Assembly (NCBI GenBank): GCA_020049615.1
Contig: JAIFKN010000147.1
Location: 1-15,413, forward strand
From: a bacterium
GTDB lineage: Bacteria > Planctomycetota > UBA11346
DNA length: 15,413 nt
Direction: 5' to 3'
A program made the position numbers and the translations under genes. The notes below the pieces were generated by a model. It had not been told where the DNA came from, ran no database searches, and saw only the letters and a list, made by a program, of their open reading frames with translations. Every line of letters starts with the position of its first letter. The stretch's first letter is position 1. This document shows positions 14,873-15,413 of this stretch, one piece after another.

Positions 14873-14892
14873 TGAGCCCAGCTAGGGCACGC
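14872..14892. terminator. Possible weak hairpin between two convergent genes
   Basis: GCCC at 14876-14879 can pair with GGGC at 14885-14888 around a five-base loop. The stem extends outward past one A-A mismatch by a G-C, a T-G and a G-C pair. The nine-base space between the plus-strand stop (14870-14872) and the minus-strand stop (14882-14884) lies within it. No T-tract is present. Confidence 0.3.
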
Positions 14893-15202
14893 CAATCTCG
14901 ACGCTTCCGTCGACCACGCGGACGGCGTAGGCCACGGCTGTGCAGGAGGATGGCCCCATGGTGCAGCGGCCGTCATCGAGATGGAAGCTCCAGGCATGGG
15001 CGGGGCAGACCACGGCGTCCTCGTGCACGTAGCCTTGAGCCAGCGACACCCCGGCATGCGGGCAGGCGTCCTTGAGCGCGCGGAAGCGCTCGCCGGTGCG
15101 GAACACGGCGATGCGCCGGGCCCCGACCGTGACCACCCGGCCCTGGCCATCGTTGAAATCGCCAATAGTCCCCACCGGAGTCCAGCGCAGATCGTCGCTC
15201 AT
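14882..15202 (-). CDS. Small Rieske [2Fe-2S] ferredoxin-type protein (NirD-like fold)
   Basis: The 106-residue protein is a stand-alone Rieske domain. It has the cluster ligands Cys47 and His49 in ACPHAG and Cys66 and His69 in CPAHAW, spaced by 16 residues, and a final strand VRVVDGSVEIGV. No signal peptide or membrane segment is visible, so it should be a soluble electron carrier or small subunit. Its size and ending resemble NirD, but no nitrite reductase large subunit is present, and NirD proteins often lack the full ligand set. GGAGG at 15207-15211 on the minus strand precedes the ATG by four bases. The start overlaps the stop of the nadB-like gene by four bases (ATGA), so both are made from one message. 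It may supply or accept electrons for a reaction near NAD or quinolinate synthesis, but that is inference. Confidence 0.9.
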   Translation of the reverse strand: MSDDLRWTPVGTIGDFNDGQGRVVTVGARRIAVFRTGERFRALKDACPHAGVSLAQGYVHEDAVVCPAHAWSFHLDDGRCTMGPSSCTAVAYAVRVVDGSVEIGVP

Positions 15203-15413
15203 GCATCCTCCCGGCGCAGGGCGAAATGCCTGGGATCGACCGGGCCTGACGAATCGGTGCGGGTGTGGGTGCCGACCGAACCCAGCCGGCGCTCGGCCGC
15301 CTGGCTGACGAGCGAGCCGACCAGCAGCAGGTTCTGCAGCTCCCAGCCCGCCGGGGTGCGCAGGAAGCCGTTGGCCTGATGCGCCATCCAGAAGGCGATC
15401 GAGCGTCGCGCCA
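15199..15413 (-). CDS. nadB: L-aspartate oxidase, C-terminal part (5' end outside window)
   Basis: The frame is open from the window edge to the stop at 15199-15201, giving the last 70 residues of a larger protein. The tail has the C-terminal helical signature of the L-aspartate oxidase/fumarate reductase flavoprotein family: WELQNLLLVGSLVSQAAERR, then VGTHTRTDSS and DPRHFAL, corresponding to the family pattern N-LL-A-L-AA--R-SRG-H-R-D followed by a late RH. L-aspartate oxidase makes iminoaspartate for quinolinate and NAD synthesis. In this copy the usual ESRG reads GSVG, a departure worth noting. Because only the C terminus is visible, SdhA or FrdA cannot be excluded, but the short ending after the RxD element fits NadB better. 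It overlaps the Rieske gene by four bases. Confidence 0.65.
   Translation of the reverse strand, partial: ARRSIAFWMAHQANGFLRTPAGWELQNLLLVGSLVSQAAERRLGSVGTHTRTDSSGPVDPRHFALRREDA

Noticed and set aside
1..15413. Search by eye for tRNA or rRNA genes, CRISPR arrays, insertion sequences, attachment sites, toxin-antitoxin or defence genes
   Set aside because: No cloverleaf with conserved T-loop, no regularly spaced direct repeats, no transposase or integrase motifs and no region with composition unlike the rest was seen.

Overview
The window is very GC-rich and almost entirely coding. Genes are packed end to end, with start and stop codons usually overlapping by a few bases. It belongs to a Gram-negative (diderm) bacterium, because it encodes an LptD-like outer-membrane LPS/OstA barrel and several exported proteins. 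A Bat-type VWA cluster, a squalene-synthase-type enzyme, a NAT_N/GNAT_C acyltransferase, an ECF sigma factor beside a tiny membrane protein, and a secreted protein of uncharacterised type together suggest the PVC superphylum, most likely Planctomycetota. That placement is inference from gene content only.

Region 1 (1-6289, plus strand) is a Bat/MoxR-type operon. It holds the tail of an upstream gene, two membrane-anchored von Willebrand A proteins (BatA- and BatB-like), a BatC-like TPR/membrane protein whose frame is broken near 2340, and a 1158-residue exported, C-terminally anchored protein in the BatD position. Every junction overlaps, so the genes look translationally coupled. Region 2 (6323-7603) is a NAT_N/GNAT_C acyltransferase following 33 bp after the operon. 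It converges on acetate kinase (ackA, minus strand), and the two stop codons lie in the two arms of one inverted repeat that can act as a shared terminator.

Region 3 (8907-14872, plus strand) diverges from ackA. It holds an LptD-like barrel, a membrane-anchored protein of unknown function, a squalene-synthase-like enzyme, a secreted protein, an ECF sigma factor and a small single-pass protein that may be its partner. The first three are tightly coupled and read as an envelope-lipid group. After a 41-bp gap, the last three form a second coupled group that looks like a signalling module. Region 4 (14882-15413, minus strand) converges on this with a small Rieske [2Fe-2S] protein overlapping the end of a flavoprotein best matched to L-aspartate oxidase (nadB), cut by the window edge.

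No tRNA, rRNA, CRISPR array, insertion sequence or phage gene was seen. The most interesting material is the frame break in the BatC-like gene, the very large BatD-position protein, the LptD/unknown/squalene-synthase trio, the ECF trio, and the stop-codon hairpin at 7597-7628.
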